Of a stretch of DNA of 64,000 nucleotides, positions 25,401 through 37,198 are shown piece after piece. This stretch comes from Aquanectria penicillioides (lineage: Eukaryota > Ascomycota > Sordariomycetes > Hypocreales > Nectriaceae). The notes beneath the pieces are model-generated. The model was given only the letters and a program-made list of their open reading frames with translations, searched no databases and had not been told where the DNA came from. The stretch is taken from assembly GCA_003415625.1 (NCBI GenBank), contig PYIU01000002.1:5642001-5706000 (forward strand), written 5' to 3'. Numbering within the stretch: the stretch's first letter is position 1; every line of letters starts with the position of its first letter. Both the position numbers and the translations under genes were made by a program.

Positions 25401-27174
25401 CCATCCCATCATATGGCATCCACCAAAGAGCTAACTTAGCGGGTTGGGGCGATGATTGACTCCATTATTGAATGCATGCTGGCCTCTGAGGGAGAGGGCC
25501 GCGATGAGATGAGACTACTGCATCGTGCCTTGGGTCGGACGGGCTGCCCTGACATTGCAATGACCTGCGAGTGTTCTTCATCCAGCAGTATGGTACCGGC
25601 CTGTGTGCTGTGCGTGCGGAACATTGTGGGTGGATTTGCATCTGCATGGATAGGAGACACCAACAGGGGGGGGGACTGGGATCAGTCTGAGGCCACGTCC
25701 CAGAATAACCCACGTATCCACGGATCCATCCAACAGTTGCGGGAGCTGGCATATGTCAGCAGCTAGGGAGGGAAAGGAGGGAAAAAAATACCACCCAAGC
25801 ACGAAAGGGAGGGGAAAAAACAGGTGGCCATGCAATCCATCCTTTGAGGCGGTTTGGACGTGTTCTGGTATGGCCTAATTGAGCAGCACGGAAAACGAAA
25901 AGGGTTCGTACAGACGCTTACGAGCCGAGCACAGCCTCCCCCAGTCCACGGCCTTACCGTCATGGATACGAACTGCGGGCACTTCTCGGGCTCCAGAGCA
26001 TCAGAGAAGAAAGAAGAGCCGGCACTTGGCCAACTTGACCAGCTCAACCAAGTTCGGAGCATGCAGAGGTGCAGGGCGACGCGGAGCGGTGCAGGTCAGT
26101 TCGCCGCTGGGCCTCGTATTTGGTCTCTGGCGGCATCGTTCCCAGGCAGAGTGCCAGACAGAGAGTTCCACCAGCATCCATCCACCCACCATCCATCCAT
26201 CCATCCATCCCACGGATGCATGCATCACCATCAGTAACGCACTGGGCTGGCAGCGAGGTGAGGTGCGCGCTGTCGCCCCCCCTTAACCCTACCGCCGTCC
26301 CCCTGCCCTTGACCCAACCGCTCACCCGCTTGTTCCAAGTTTAGACACGGTACAGTGTGAGTGGCTCCCGTCCCATCATCGCCGCCCAGCAGGTCACTAG
26401 CCTGACAGCCAGCCAAGTCTCCCTCACTTGACTGGCTCGGGGTACCACACGCTGGAACCCGCTGGCACTTGCTGGCAACGCGCTGGGCCTGGCTTGGACA
26501 TGGCCCTCCCCGGTAAGATCGAGCCACCCACCGACCGCCCCGCAAGCCCCCTAAGGCGTTGGCCCCCCGCGAGAGTGCTAAACACAGGTGCTAAAAAGAT
26601 GGGCCGTTGGCCCTGAATTTCTGCGCCTCTGGCCACAGTTGGCCGCCGGACACAGTGCTCAATTCGCACGGTCGTCATTCTCAGGGATGCCCTCTGGGGC
26701 ACGCTACCTCTTTTCGCCGGCTCAGTCGCTTCTCCATCACTTTGGAAAAAGCGTTTGCCGTATTCTGGGTTTGTGTTTTTTCCTTGCTTGTCCTACTGCC
26801 TCATCGACCGGCCTCACTCACTTTGGCCGTGTTTCTTCAATCGTTAATCCTCTACCACGACTTCGTCATCTCTGGCTTCTGCCCGTGACGGCTGCACCAC
26901 CGAAAAGGAGGGTCGCGTTGCCCAGCGACCAATCTTAACTCTCACGACCGTCCAACGGCTGGACAGCCTCAAACTCTCTCGAACTATCGTTTCCTCCGCT
27001 CGCTCTCAATTCTTCTCGCCAGTCGCTTCGTGCTCCATTAGGACTGCCTTCGAAACGGCCCACCTCGTGTCCCTGAGATCGTCCTCCGACTCCACAACAA
27101 CACAGACAGATTCTTGACATCGCGAGCCCCAAAGCCGTCGTGATTGTCCCCCGAGGACGTCACTGTCACCAACC
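22477..27174. promoter_or_regulatory. 4.7 kb shared upstream region of the divergent csmA/csmB pair
   Basis: Contains the 5' UTRs and promoters of both chitin synthases. Only overlapping short frames without domains; the longest at 24134-24736 has no family features. Landmarks are an (ATCC)n microsatellite at about 26168-26210, a purine-rich patch at 25325-25353, and a G8 run at about 25668. No individual factor site is assigned. Confidence 0.55.
26168..26212. repeat. ATCC tetranucleotide microsatellite
   Basis: Repeated ATCC/CATC units, partly interrupted, within the csmA-csmB intergenic region. Confidence 0.8.
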
Positions 27175-30100
27175 ATGGCGAACCGAATGTCCATGTTCTC
27201 AGTGGCATCCGATGCTCTGGGCGGTCCCCAAACTACCCAGGTCTCGACCACCACGCTTCTCAACGCCATTCACAACATCTACTTGGCCTCCCAGCCTCAT
27301 AAGCTTGATGACAGCACCAGTCTAGTTGTCAACACCTGGCTTACGGCTGCCCAGGCTGGTCCCACTGTCGATCCCAGTCTCGCTGCTCGAGCCTGGGAGC
27401 ATGCCAGGCGCCGTGCTGAAGATGGCTGCATCATTTTAGGGTATGTCATTGAGCAAACGTATGGCAGGTGTCTGTTGCATGCTAACATGTCAATTTTAGA
27501 TCGCTCCACCAGTCTGCGCCCTCAGTTCTCCTGCCTTTGCTGAACACATTCCCCTTCGGCATCCCCTCCTCAGTATACAAGGCCCTGGAGTCTATTCGCC
27601 CGTTCGTCCGGTGCGTGACTCCATACAACCCATCCGCGCCTAGACAGGCTGCCCTGGGTGTGACATTGACCCTCAACCTGACTGGAAACCTGACCGGGGC
27701 CTCGCTTGCTCTATCTCAGGGCGGCATTGATACGACCAACGGTCTCCTCAACATTCCCGCTGAAGCCGGATACCGTGCTTTCGACGTATTCTACTACCTT
27801 CTTACTTCAGCGTCTACTCCAGCAGAGCGAGAGTTCCTCGGTTTGAAATCTGCTTCAGCCTACGCGTTGCTGGCTCGGTCTGGGACGTACGAGCCTCCTT
27901 CGTACCTCGCTACTGCCGATGATGCAGCTGCTGCCGATGATTTCCGCCAGGCGTTGAAGGAAATTGGTGTCAAGGGTGCTGCTCATCGTAACTTTATCTC
28001 TACCCTTGCTGGCTTGCTTAAGCTTGGAAATACTCTGGATTATGCCGCAGACTCAGATGATCTGGAGGAGATTTGTGAGGATGTCAGTGGTTTACTTGGC
28101 ATGGAGCCGGAGGTTCTCATGCACCAGCTCAGCACTGAGGACCGCCGTACTTTTGTGGGTGGACTCTACGAGGCTTTGGTGGATTGGGTTATTGCGAAGG
28201 CCAACTCTGCTATTGCTGCTCAGATGCTCCGCATTCGGGACGGCGATGAATCAATTGACGGTCGCGGAGTCCGAACCCCTACGTCCAACGAGGATAACGG
28301 TGACACCGTCTCCATCACAATCATCGAGATTCCTGAGCCGGCTCTTGGTAAGGCACTTGCTATGCGTTCCATCTTTGACGACAACCTCGGTATTACCGCC
28401 GAAATGATTCAGGATGGCGTGACAGTACCCCCCGCAGGATCGTCTGTCGTGAGAGAGATGCAACAAGCTGTAGCCGAGGTTGCTCCCGGCCTGGGCATCA
28501 TGACTGGTCCCCAAGGCAAGGAGCGGCAACACGATCTCGAAAAGAGAGAGGTTATTCTCGAGAAGGTGGCTTACGCGTCTGAGGAGGATGCCTTTTTGAG
28601 GAAGCTTCTCTTCCCAGTTGAGGGTGAGGGCATCAACTTGGGTCGCGCTGGTCGTTTCGATCTCCCAGCCATAGTCGCTGCCAGCCGTACCTGGTACCAC
28701 CTGTCGCTCCATCCCACCGACGACTCGCCAGCTAGTCTCGCAGCTCTGCCTGCCGTAACCTCTGCTTGGTCGGCAGGTACCGTTTCCCGACAACTCCGAT
28801 CGTGGAGACTTCCCGAGTGGGCAAATCGACGCAATAGGAACCTCGATTACACTGCCGACTTTGATGTGGAAGAGTTCGCCCAACGATATGCCGTAATTGG
28901 CTGCAAAGATGGGAAGGATGGAATCGAGAGTTGGATGCTTGAACGTGGATGGAGCAATGGTGAAGTCTTTATCGGCAAAGAACGCGTCTGGGTTCGCGAG
29001 AATGCATGGTGGGATGCCGAAAGCATGCTTGATATCAAACCTGCCCACAGCCTCCAAAGCGTCGGTGCCAATCCATTTAACACTGGCTTCGACACAGGCT
29101 ACTCAACCAATGGTAGTGGATTCTTCCCTCCTCAGGCCCTGAACGACAGCTTCAATGGCAGTAATGACCACCTAGTGCACAACCGCCAGTTCAGTCAGGG
29201 CAACATGAGCCAGGTCACGTTGAACCAGAATCAAAATCTGGGCGTGAACATGAACATGAACATGAACCGCAACCAGGCTCCATCAATTGCTCCGAGCGCT
29301 CAGCGAAATGTCAGCGCTGGCGACTACGGTCTTGGTTCCAAGGGTGACACATTCAAGGGCCAGGTCTTCTACAACGAGGAGGGCGAGTTTACGGGTGTTT
29401 TGGACCCTGAGCTGGCCAAGAACAAACACATTGAGACGAAGAAGATTCCCTTCGCTCGCCGTGCTTGGGTGGCGTTTGTTTGGGCTCTCACATTCTGGAT
29501 CCCATCTCCTCTCCTGTCTTTCATTGGCCGCATGCGACGACCCGATGTTCGTATGGCATGGCGTGAAAAGCTGGTTCTATGTTTCTTGATTGCCTTCATC
29601 AACGGCATTCTAATTTTCTGGATGGTCTTTTTCGGTAAACTTCTGTGTCCCAATTCTGACAAGGCATGGAACGAAAAGGAACTTGCCACTCATCAAGGTT
29701 CGGATGACTTTTGGGTTGGTATTCACGGAAAGGTCTACGACATTTCCGATTTCTGGCGACAGCAGCACAGTGATACCAACATTGAGACAACCTCCGCCAA
29801 CATGCAACCTCTGGCTGGTCTTATTCTGGACGAGTATTTCGTGCCTCCTCTGAACAAGGCCTGCCAGGGACTTGGGATTGCTGAGACCACTCGTTTGACT
29901 GCCAACAGCACTCCTGAGAACACCAATGCTCTTCACACCTCTGGATACTACACTGCCGATCGAACTAGCGCTCTACACAACAGCGACTGGTACTGGACTA
30001 CTTTCGAGCCTAAAATCAAGGAATATTACCATGGTGACCTTGTATGGAAGGAGTCTACAGTCAAGAGTGAGGGTAAAAACGAAAACCACTACTGGGCAAT

Positions 30101-32641
30101 GTATGGCAACGAGATTTACGATCTAACGGACTACTTTCACACTCAAGACCTTAACTCTAATGTGGACACATATGAGTTCCTAAACAGTGACGTGGAGGAC
30201 CTCTGGAAGAACAGCGCTGGAACCAACATTAAGACTGCTCTAGACGATCTTATCAACAACTCTGTCGGCAATAAGACCAAGCATGCGAACATCCTCAACA
30301 GCTGGTATTGCATTCAGAGAATCGGCTATGTGGGTATCACCGACTTCCGAGACAGCGCCAAGTGTCAAGTCAACAACTATATCATGTTGGCATTCACCAT
30401 TATCCTATGTACTGTCATTATCGTCAAATTCCTTGCTGCCCTGCAATTTGGTTCTAAGCGCCGCCCTTCGCCCCAAGACAAGTTCGTTATTTGCCAGGTG
30501 CCTGCCTACACCGAGGGCGAGGATTCGCTTCGAAAAGCTCTCGACTCTTTGACAGCCCTTCAGTATGATAATAAACGCAAGCTCATTTGTGTTATTTGCG
30601 ATGGTGTCATTGTCGGTCAGGGCAACGATCGTCCAACGCCCAAGATCGTCCTCGACATCCTCGGTGTTGATCCCAAGGTCGACCCACCGGCTCTGCCCTT
30701 TAAGTCTGTCGGTGCTGGCAGTGATCAACTCAACTATGGTAAGGTCTACTCAGGTCTCTATGAGTTTGAAGGCAATGTTGTCCCCTATTTGGTTGTTGTT
30801 AAAGTGGGCAAGGAATCTGAGCAAGCCAAATCGAAGCCTGGCAATCGTGGCAAGCGTGACTCTCAGATTCTCCTCATGAGCTTCCTCAACCGTGTCCACC
30901 ACCGTGCTCCCATGAGTCCTCTAGAGCTGGAGATGTTCCACCAAGTCAACAATATCATTGGCGTTGATCCCGAACTGTATGAGTATCTTCTTATGGTTGA
31001 TGCCGATACCTGTGTCAGCGAAGATTCCCTGAACCGACTTGTTGCTGCTTGTGCCCACAATGCAAAGATTGCAGGTATTTGCGGTGAGACAGGCTTGGAG
31101 AACGACGAAAAGACATGGTGGACCATGATCCAGGTTTATGAATACTTTATCTCTCATCACCTGGCCAAGGCATTCGAGTCTCTCTTTGGCAGCGTTACCT
31201 GTTTGCCAGGATGGTATGTTCCCTTTTAGATCTCCTATCAACATAAGGATATTAATTGCAATCTAGTTTCTCCATGTACCGACTTAGGACTGTTGATAAA
31301 GGCAAGCCGCTTATTATCTCAGATGATGTCATCAGGGATTATAGCGTTTGTGATGTCGACACTTTACACAAGAAGAACTTGCTCTCGCTTGGTGAAGATC
31401 GTTACCTCACAACGCTCATGACAAAGTATTTCCCCAACATGTCCTATAAGTTCATCCCCGATGCCCAGTGTAAGACAGCCGCACCTGAGTCTTGGAGCGT
31501 TCTACTGTCTCAGCGACGACGATGGATCAACTCAACCATTCACAACCTGGTCGAGCTGATGCAGCTCAAGGAGATGTGTGGTTTCTGCTGCTTCAGTATG
31601 CGCTTTGTTGTCTTTATCGATCTCTGTGGTACCATCATCCTTCCAGCTACCTGTGGTTACTTGGCTTACCTCATCTACCGAATCGCCACCAATACCGGCC
31701 AGTTCCCTATTATCTCGATTGCTATGCTTGCAGGTGTATACGGTCTTCAGGCACTTATCTTTATTCTGAAGAGACAGTGGCAACACATCGGATGGATGAT
31801 CATTTACATCCTTGCATTCCCGATCTACTCCTTCATCCTTCCAGTCTACTCCTTCTGGAACCAGGACAACTTCTCATGGGGTAATACTCGTATCGTCATC
31901 GGCGAAAAGGGTGACAAGAAGGTTATTGCGGTTGAAGAGGAAGGATTCGATCCTCGCTCTATTCCCCTGCAGCGCTGGGACGACTATGCGCTGGCCAACA
32001 ACCTACCTGGCCGACGTGGCGGTTACCAGGAGAAGCCTGAGTATGCATATGGAGATCAGTATGAGATGGATGAGATCAAGTCTGTCTATTCTGCTGGGCC
32101 CCAAGGATCTGTCTTGACTGGTATGCACGGACGCAACACTTACATGCCGCCTCACTCGCCCGCTGGAGCAGCTGGCTCTCGTTCCGCCATGGGCCATTAT
32201 CAAGACACTCCTATGAACAACCGCCAATCGATGATGTCAATGGGCACCGGTATCCAAAACATGCGCAGCCAATCGCCATACCAGGACTTCCCCGGCCAGC
32301 GACCCAGCATGACAAACCTACGTGGCCAGGCTAACCTGTCTCCTAACTTGGGCGGTGCTAGCCGATCTGGCACTGCCATGGGATTCAATGGTGCCCGATC
32401 TCCCATGCCTGATGCCATGCGATCCACTTCGTCATTCGACTTCCAACAGGGTCTTGGTGGTGGGCCGACCGACATGTCTATTGTCGAGGCCATTCGCCTC
32501 GTTCTTGCGGAGGTTGATCTCGACACGGTCACCAAGAAGCAGGTCCGCGCTCTCGTAGAGCAGCGTCTCCAGACCGAGCTTATCGGTGAGCGTCGTACTT
32601 TCATGGATCGCCAGATCGACCACGAGTTGGAGAATATGTAA
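27175..32641 (+). CDS. csmB: Class VII chitin synthase with degenerate myosin-like domain (CsmB type)
   Basis: Partner of CsmA in polar wall synthesis (family knowledge). Exons 27175-27440, 27500-31213 and 31267-32641; 1784 aa. The spliced N-terminus reads ...[17 protein letters not shown], aligned with the place where CsmA has GESGAGKS, so the ATP-binding P-loop is missing, as is typical of this class. Then follow a shortened myosin-like region (to about 560), an Asn/Met-rich linker with MNMNMN repeats (about 660-700), a membrane pair (about 740-800), a cytochrome-b5-like domain ([13 protein letters not shown], about 826), the chitin synthase domain with LMVDADT (about 1253), [10 protein letters not shown] formed across intron 2, [12 protein letters not shown] (about 1408), C-terminal membrane segments, and a DEK_C domain (about 1725-1784). 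Divergent from csmA. Confidence 0.97.
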
Positions 32642-33448
32642 TGTGCTAGGTGATAACAAGATGGAGAACGTGTGAGGGAGGCAGGAGGTGTCGTCTGCTG
32701 ATCTCAGTACATACCTTTGGATTTTTTCTGGTTTATACAATGAGCCATCAGCCAAGAAGAGGGACAATGGGCTCTGGGTGTCAAAATGAAAGCTAAAGAT
32801 TATTTGTTCTCGACGGCGTTTTGCGACAGGGAGAGGGAGTCGTTCCTTGGATTGTTTTTTTTTAATTATTTTACCTCATCTACTCAAGACATCAAACTGT
32901 CGTAATGGCACCGGGCTGGACTGGACTGGGCTGGTTGGGTTTATGCTGCATCGCTTGGCCTGATCAGAGAAGGAGGATCTGTTGTTTCATATTTACTATA
33001 ATACGTCATTTGCTGTGGTTTCTTGTGCGTTTGTTGTGTGCCTTCGAAGGATGAATTGGGGTCTGCTATGATGTGTTCACGATGGTCCTGACAAAAATTG
33101 GCTGTGGTAGTAGTAAATACATCCAAGTCACACACAATATTGACCGGCCATAAACGTTCTCTAAACCCATCTTCACGGCGAAGACGTATTTTATCTATTT
33201 GAATTCATTCACTCTACTCATATCAAATTTTCCTCGTATTTTTTCCCCGTCTTAGAAAGGAAATGAAGCGGATATGCAGGATGAAACTCGCTTTTTTATT
33301 GTATTAGCCATCAACTAACTGGGTGGTCCTTTTCCATCTAACCAGACCAGACTTCTTTCCGTCGTCGCGCGCTTTATCCTGTTAACCTAGAATCTCGCGA
33401 GAGTGTGAAATCCATGTGCTGTGTGCATGCTTGGCAGCTCCAAAAGTC
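32642..33448. other. Convergent 3' flanks of csmB and the mitochondrial kinase gene
   Basis: AT-rich 3' UTR-like sequence with T9 at about 32857 and no open frame with domain signs. Confidence 0.6.
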
Positions 33449-35067
33449 CTACTTGTCAATCATGCCCACGCCCTTGAGACGAAGATAGACGTCAGTTCCC
33501 CAGCCGTAAAGGCTCTGGACAGCGATGCCACCACCAAAATACTCGGCGTAGGCGCGACTCAGGGGCAGGCCGTAGCCCAGTCCGGCAATGGAGCTGCCGC
33601 CGGCACTGGCAGAAGTGATCGCACCGAGGGCGTCGCTGCCACTGCTGGAGCCAGGGAAGCCGTCGGCGGCGTCGGAGAATGTGGTGAAGGAGTAGGACCA
33701 GATGCTCGGGGCGACCTCGGGGGGATGCCACCGCCGCGGTCTCGGATGCGAATCGTGACGCCGGGGGCGTTATCGTCGAGGGGCGCGATGGCGCCGCTGC
33801 GGAAAGCGCTGCGGCCGTCGTCCTCCGAGGGCCTGGCGATAGATGGAGGCGGGGCGCTGCTGTCCGAAGCTCGCACGGCCTGGCTGCGAATGGGCGGCTC
33901 TGGGGCAATGGTTACGATGACAGGCTCGCGTGATTTGTTCTCGACAGTGGCGCGGAAGGCATTCTTAAGGAGCTCGGTGACGATGTACTCTAGGTGCATG
34001 GGGACAAAGGCAAAGGTGGTGTCTGGCTCGCCGTCGACAAGCAGCTGAGGACGGACGCCATAACGCAGCTCGCAGATGTCGGCAACGAATCCAGCACACG
34101 ACTCGATGATGTGGGCGGGCTTCAGGACGGTATCAATCACGCCAATATACGAGGCGTGTTCTGGATGGGTGGCGTGAGCGGCTGGGTGCTCCGAGTGAGG
34201 CTGGCTGCTAAAGTGCAAGGCAATGTGCTGTTCAGCGATGAGGCGGGTGCCGATGCGGGCGCGGAGATGCTGGTCAAGGAAGCGGGTGACCTCCACGGGG
34301 GAGATGTAGCGGCGGCACTCGAGGAACCCCTTTGCGAGAATGGGGATGGTGTCGGTGTGAGTCTGGACGAGCTCGGCGAGGACGTTTGTGAAGCGAACCT
34401 CGTCGTCGAGGGAGGAGATGGGCCGGCCGTCGCGGGAGGCGTGGAGGTAGGGGAGCAGGATGGAGAGGGAATGGATGTAGTTGTTGTATATCTTGGAGAT
34501 GTTTGGGTTCGTGACGACAATGAAGGGCAGGTTTCGAAGGGCCTGGATGCGGTGGGCGAGGCGAACGGGGAGCAGCGAGAGCGCGAAGTTAGCCGAGGAG
34601 AGGAGCGAGTCGGTTGAGAGGGGAGGGCGGCCGTGCCTGGAGAGGGAGAAGTCCGTTGTCAGTGTCTAGGATCTTGAGCATCCGGCCATTGCAGTCGGTG
34701 TTGTGGCTGCGCAACAGCGACAGCGACAGATAATAGCAACAGCAGTGAAGGTATCCAATCCATACCTGACGAGGTCAGTGAGGCTCAGCGGATGCTGGTG
34801 CTGCCGAGCCAGGGCAGCGATCTCAGCGTCCGAGACCTTGTGGTGGTGCATGCCCCGTCGCTGCGGGAGGCGGCAGGGGCTCGTAGCTGAGTCCGTAGCT
34901 GAGCCTGGACTCCATCGCGAGAGCTGTGCGGTGGACAATGGGCGCTGCGGTCGGTAGGATCGCAAGTGATGCCGGAGGATGGTGAGAGGGAGAAGCGCAC
35001 GGTGGAGAGTGGGAGCGGCGCTCTGAGGCAGGCAACGCCTCATTGACCTGGCCGATAAGCCACTCAT
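33449..35067 (-). CDS. Mitochondrial PDK/BCKDK-family protein kinase; frameshift in the ATP-binding domain
   Basis: Kinases of this GHKL family inactivate the pyruvate or branched-chain 2-oxoacid dehydrogenase complex in the mitochondrial matrix (family knowledge). Exons 35067-34766 and 34636-33449. The Arg/Leu/Ser-rich N-terminus ([14 protein letters not shown]) suits mitochondrial import. Exon 1 ends in SLTDLVR, joining HGRPPLS at the splice. Then come the four-helix region ([19 protein letters not shown]), the N-box [12 protein letters not shown], and the G1 box [11 protein letters not shown]. The next block ([20 protein letters not shown]) and the G2 box [18 protein letters not shown] lie in another frame, restored by one extra base in the G6 run at 33719-33724; corrected length 496 aa. 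As written the protein loses its ATP lid. PDK and BCKDK are not separated here. Confidence 0.87.
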
Positions 35068-35803
35068 TGCGGTCGCATTATTTTAGCATACTGCCCGTTG
35101 TGTGAAGGAGCTGCACCGAGCGTTGCCAAAAGCTGCCAAGGGAACGAAAGGCGGTGGGAAGCGAGGAACGTAGCTGCTGGAGTCGACGTCGGTGACGGTG
35201 ATGCCACTCGGGTGGATGGATAGATGTGACGGATGAATCACGGCCGTGGCTCCCCGGAAAGCCAGGGAGGAAGGAGCTTGGACCACCGGGGCTCCCCGGG
35301 CAGCCGGGCAGCGCAACAGCGCACAAGCCAGCGGGAGGGTCGCCTGGAGCTTATCATGACTAGCCCGCTTTCAGGCGGCTTGCCGCGGGGCAGGGCTGCG
35401 GGACAGAAGCCTTTACAGGGGCCTTTAGGAGTCTTAACCGCGGGGCGGGCGGAGCGGGAGGCTATCGTAGGCTCTACGTCACCAGGGGGCCGGGCCGGTC
35501 GCGGGCTTTGGACCTTTTCGCCTTTTTTGGCTCTGGACGTGTTCTGGACGTGTCTGAGGTGGACTGGACGAATAGATTCACCAAGGGGCGGGACATGCAG
35601 AGATAAGAAGCATCCCGCACATGATTGATACACTGCGTCTAACACCGTCTGCATTGTGTCGCCTATGGTGTGGCATACATATCTTCTATCGAGACAGGTA
35701 TAACATGAATATTGAACATGACACCAAGTGCCTCAGTTCCTCCAACTCTTTGCGCGTCTATGTCTGCCTTTCCCCCCGTTCCTTTCTGTCCTCTCTTCAG
35801 CAA
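35068..35803. other. Intergenic, GC-rich then AT-rich
   Basis: Promoter side of the kinase gene (GC-rich, 35100-35600) and 3' flank of the small inhibitor gene. No gene seen. Confidence 0.55.
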
Positions 35804-36351
35804 TTACTTCTGAATGCTGACCGGCTGGTCGGCTTCAACAGCCTTGACGTGGGGGTGCTGCTCGAGAGTGGTAATAGTACCCTCTGGGTAAACGACCCTA
35901 CAAGGAGATTCATGTCAGCCTGATGCATCTAAACAACCAAAAGGGGGTGGATTGTGTCTGTATGGTATTGTGTATGGTCAAACTCACGAGAATCCCTTGA
36001 TCAAGCTATACTCGTGCTCGATCTTGCCGCCCTGTTCGATGGCATGCTTCTTAGCACTACTCCGGGGGGAGGTAAAGAGTCAGCCATCTTGTTCTGTTTT
36101 CCACATTGTGCAACCTGGTTTCTAAATCGGATTCAACAAGGAATGTCGATAAGAGATATTTGAAAAAAAAAAAAAAAAAATAGCAGCACGAAGAAAGGGC
36201 TTCTTACGCCTCAATCTGCTCCGGCGTAGCGTCGTCCTTGCACGAGACCTGTGAGGGGTAAGACAAAGCGTGTCAGCCACGGTGCGCATGAAACTCGGAA
36301 GCCAAAGGAGGGAAATCAAGCCAAGGTGCTGCTTACAATGTAGGTAGGCAT
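35804..36351 (-). CDS. pbi2: Small cytosolic protease inhibitor, Pbi2 / inhibitor I9 family
   Basis: Pbi2-type proteins inhibit vacuolar protease B and assist vacuole fusion; they resemble subtilisin propeptides (family knowledge). Four tiny exons, 36351-36337, 36248-36208, 36056-35988 and 35897-35804, each bounded by GT-AG and phase-consistent, give 72 aa. It begins MPTYIVSCKDDATPEQIE, continues KHAIEQGGKIEHEYSLIKGF, and ends with the propeptide-like YPEGTITTLEQHPHVKAVE and a short tail VSIQK. No signal peptide, as expected for a cytosolic inhibitor. A T/A homopolymer (about 17 nt) lies inside intron 2. None of the exons is visible as a long open frame, so the gene is easily missed. Confidence 0.9.
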
Positions 36352-37198
36352 GGTGGCTAGTGATTTAGAGGGGTTCTGGGAGGAAATAGATATTGTGACT
36401 TGTTATTGCAAGCAGAGATGATAGTGCTCTAGGTAGACGTGAGTGCCAAGTGCGATGTGAAGTGTATGCTTTGGGAGATGACGGATGATGATGAAACTCC
36501 CGCGGTTGCGATTGCGGATGGGTTCCAGTTATAGTTATCCATCACTTCATTCTTTTGGGCCGAAATAACGTGACACGCGGGAACCCAAAGCTACCTACGT
36601 AACCTAACCTGTCGTTTACCAGCCCAGGTTGCCTCCCTCCTCATCAAGCCCCATCCCTCATCATCACATCGACACGTACAACTAGCTACGTGCGTGACGT
36701 TGAGCATCCACTCTCTCGGCCTCCAGCAGCCAATGCTGTACCAATCCCCTTCTCCCCATCACCCCAGTTGCCTCTTTAGGCTGTCCGTCTCGGAGGGGCC
36801 CGAACCCGCCTCGGCTGTGCTATTTGCTATAGGGTAGGCATGGTGTCGTTTTTTTTTTTTTTTCAATGGAGGGGGAGGGGACGTGGTCCTGCTTTCGAGG
36901 CAGCCTCCATGACGCAATCAACCCTTCGCCAGGGTTTCTCTTTGTGTACGAGGCCAGTCACGTCCAAGGAAGGATGCCTGATTCCAAAGCCAAACAATCA
37001 CTTCGAGCAAGGTGCAATGACGTGGGCGCGAGACGTGGTGTTCGATTTGGTGAGAGAATTGGTCCTGTTGCCTTGCCTTGACCCACGCTGATAACGCGTG
37101 TGATGATCTAGATAATGCATCAATTATGTTCTGCATGTAGATAAGTTGAGATCGCCGTCTCCTCCGAGATCATCCATCACTCCAACATAGCATCACGG
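36352..37198. other. Intergenic, no gene seen
   Basis: Promoter of pbi2 and 3' flank of the acyltransferase gene. A T16 run lies at about 36848-36863. Short overlapping frames only. Confidence 0.55.

Noticed and set aside
26168..26212. Possible CRISPR-like array from repeated ATCC units
   Set aside because: Simple tetranucleotide microsatellite without spacers, in a eukaryotic genome.
33416..34048. 210-aa plus-strand frame opposite the kinase gene
   Set aside because: Exact antisense of the well-supported kinase exon in GC-rich DNA.
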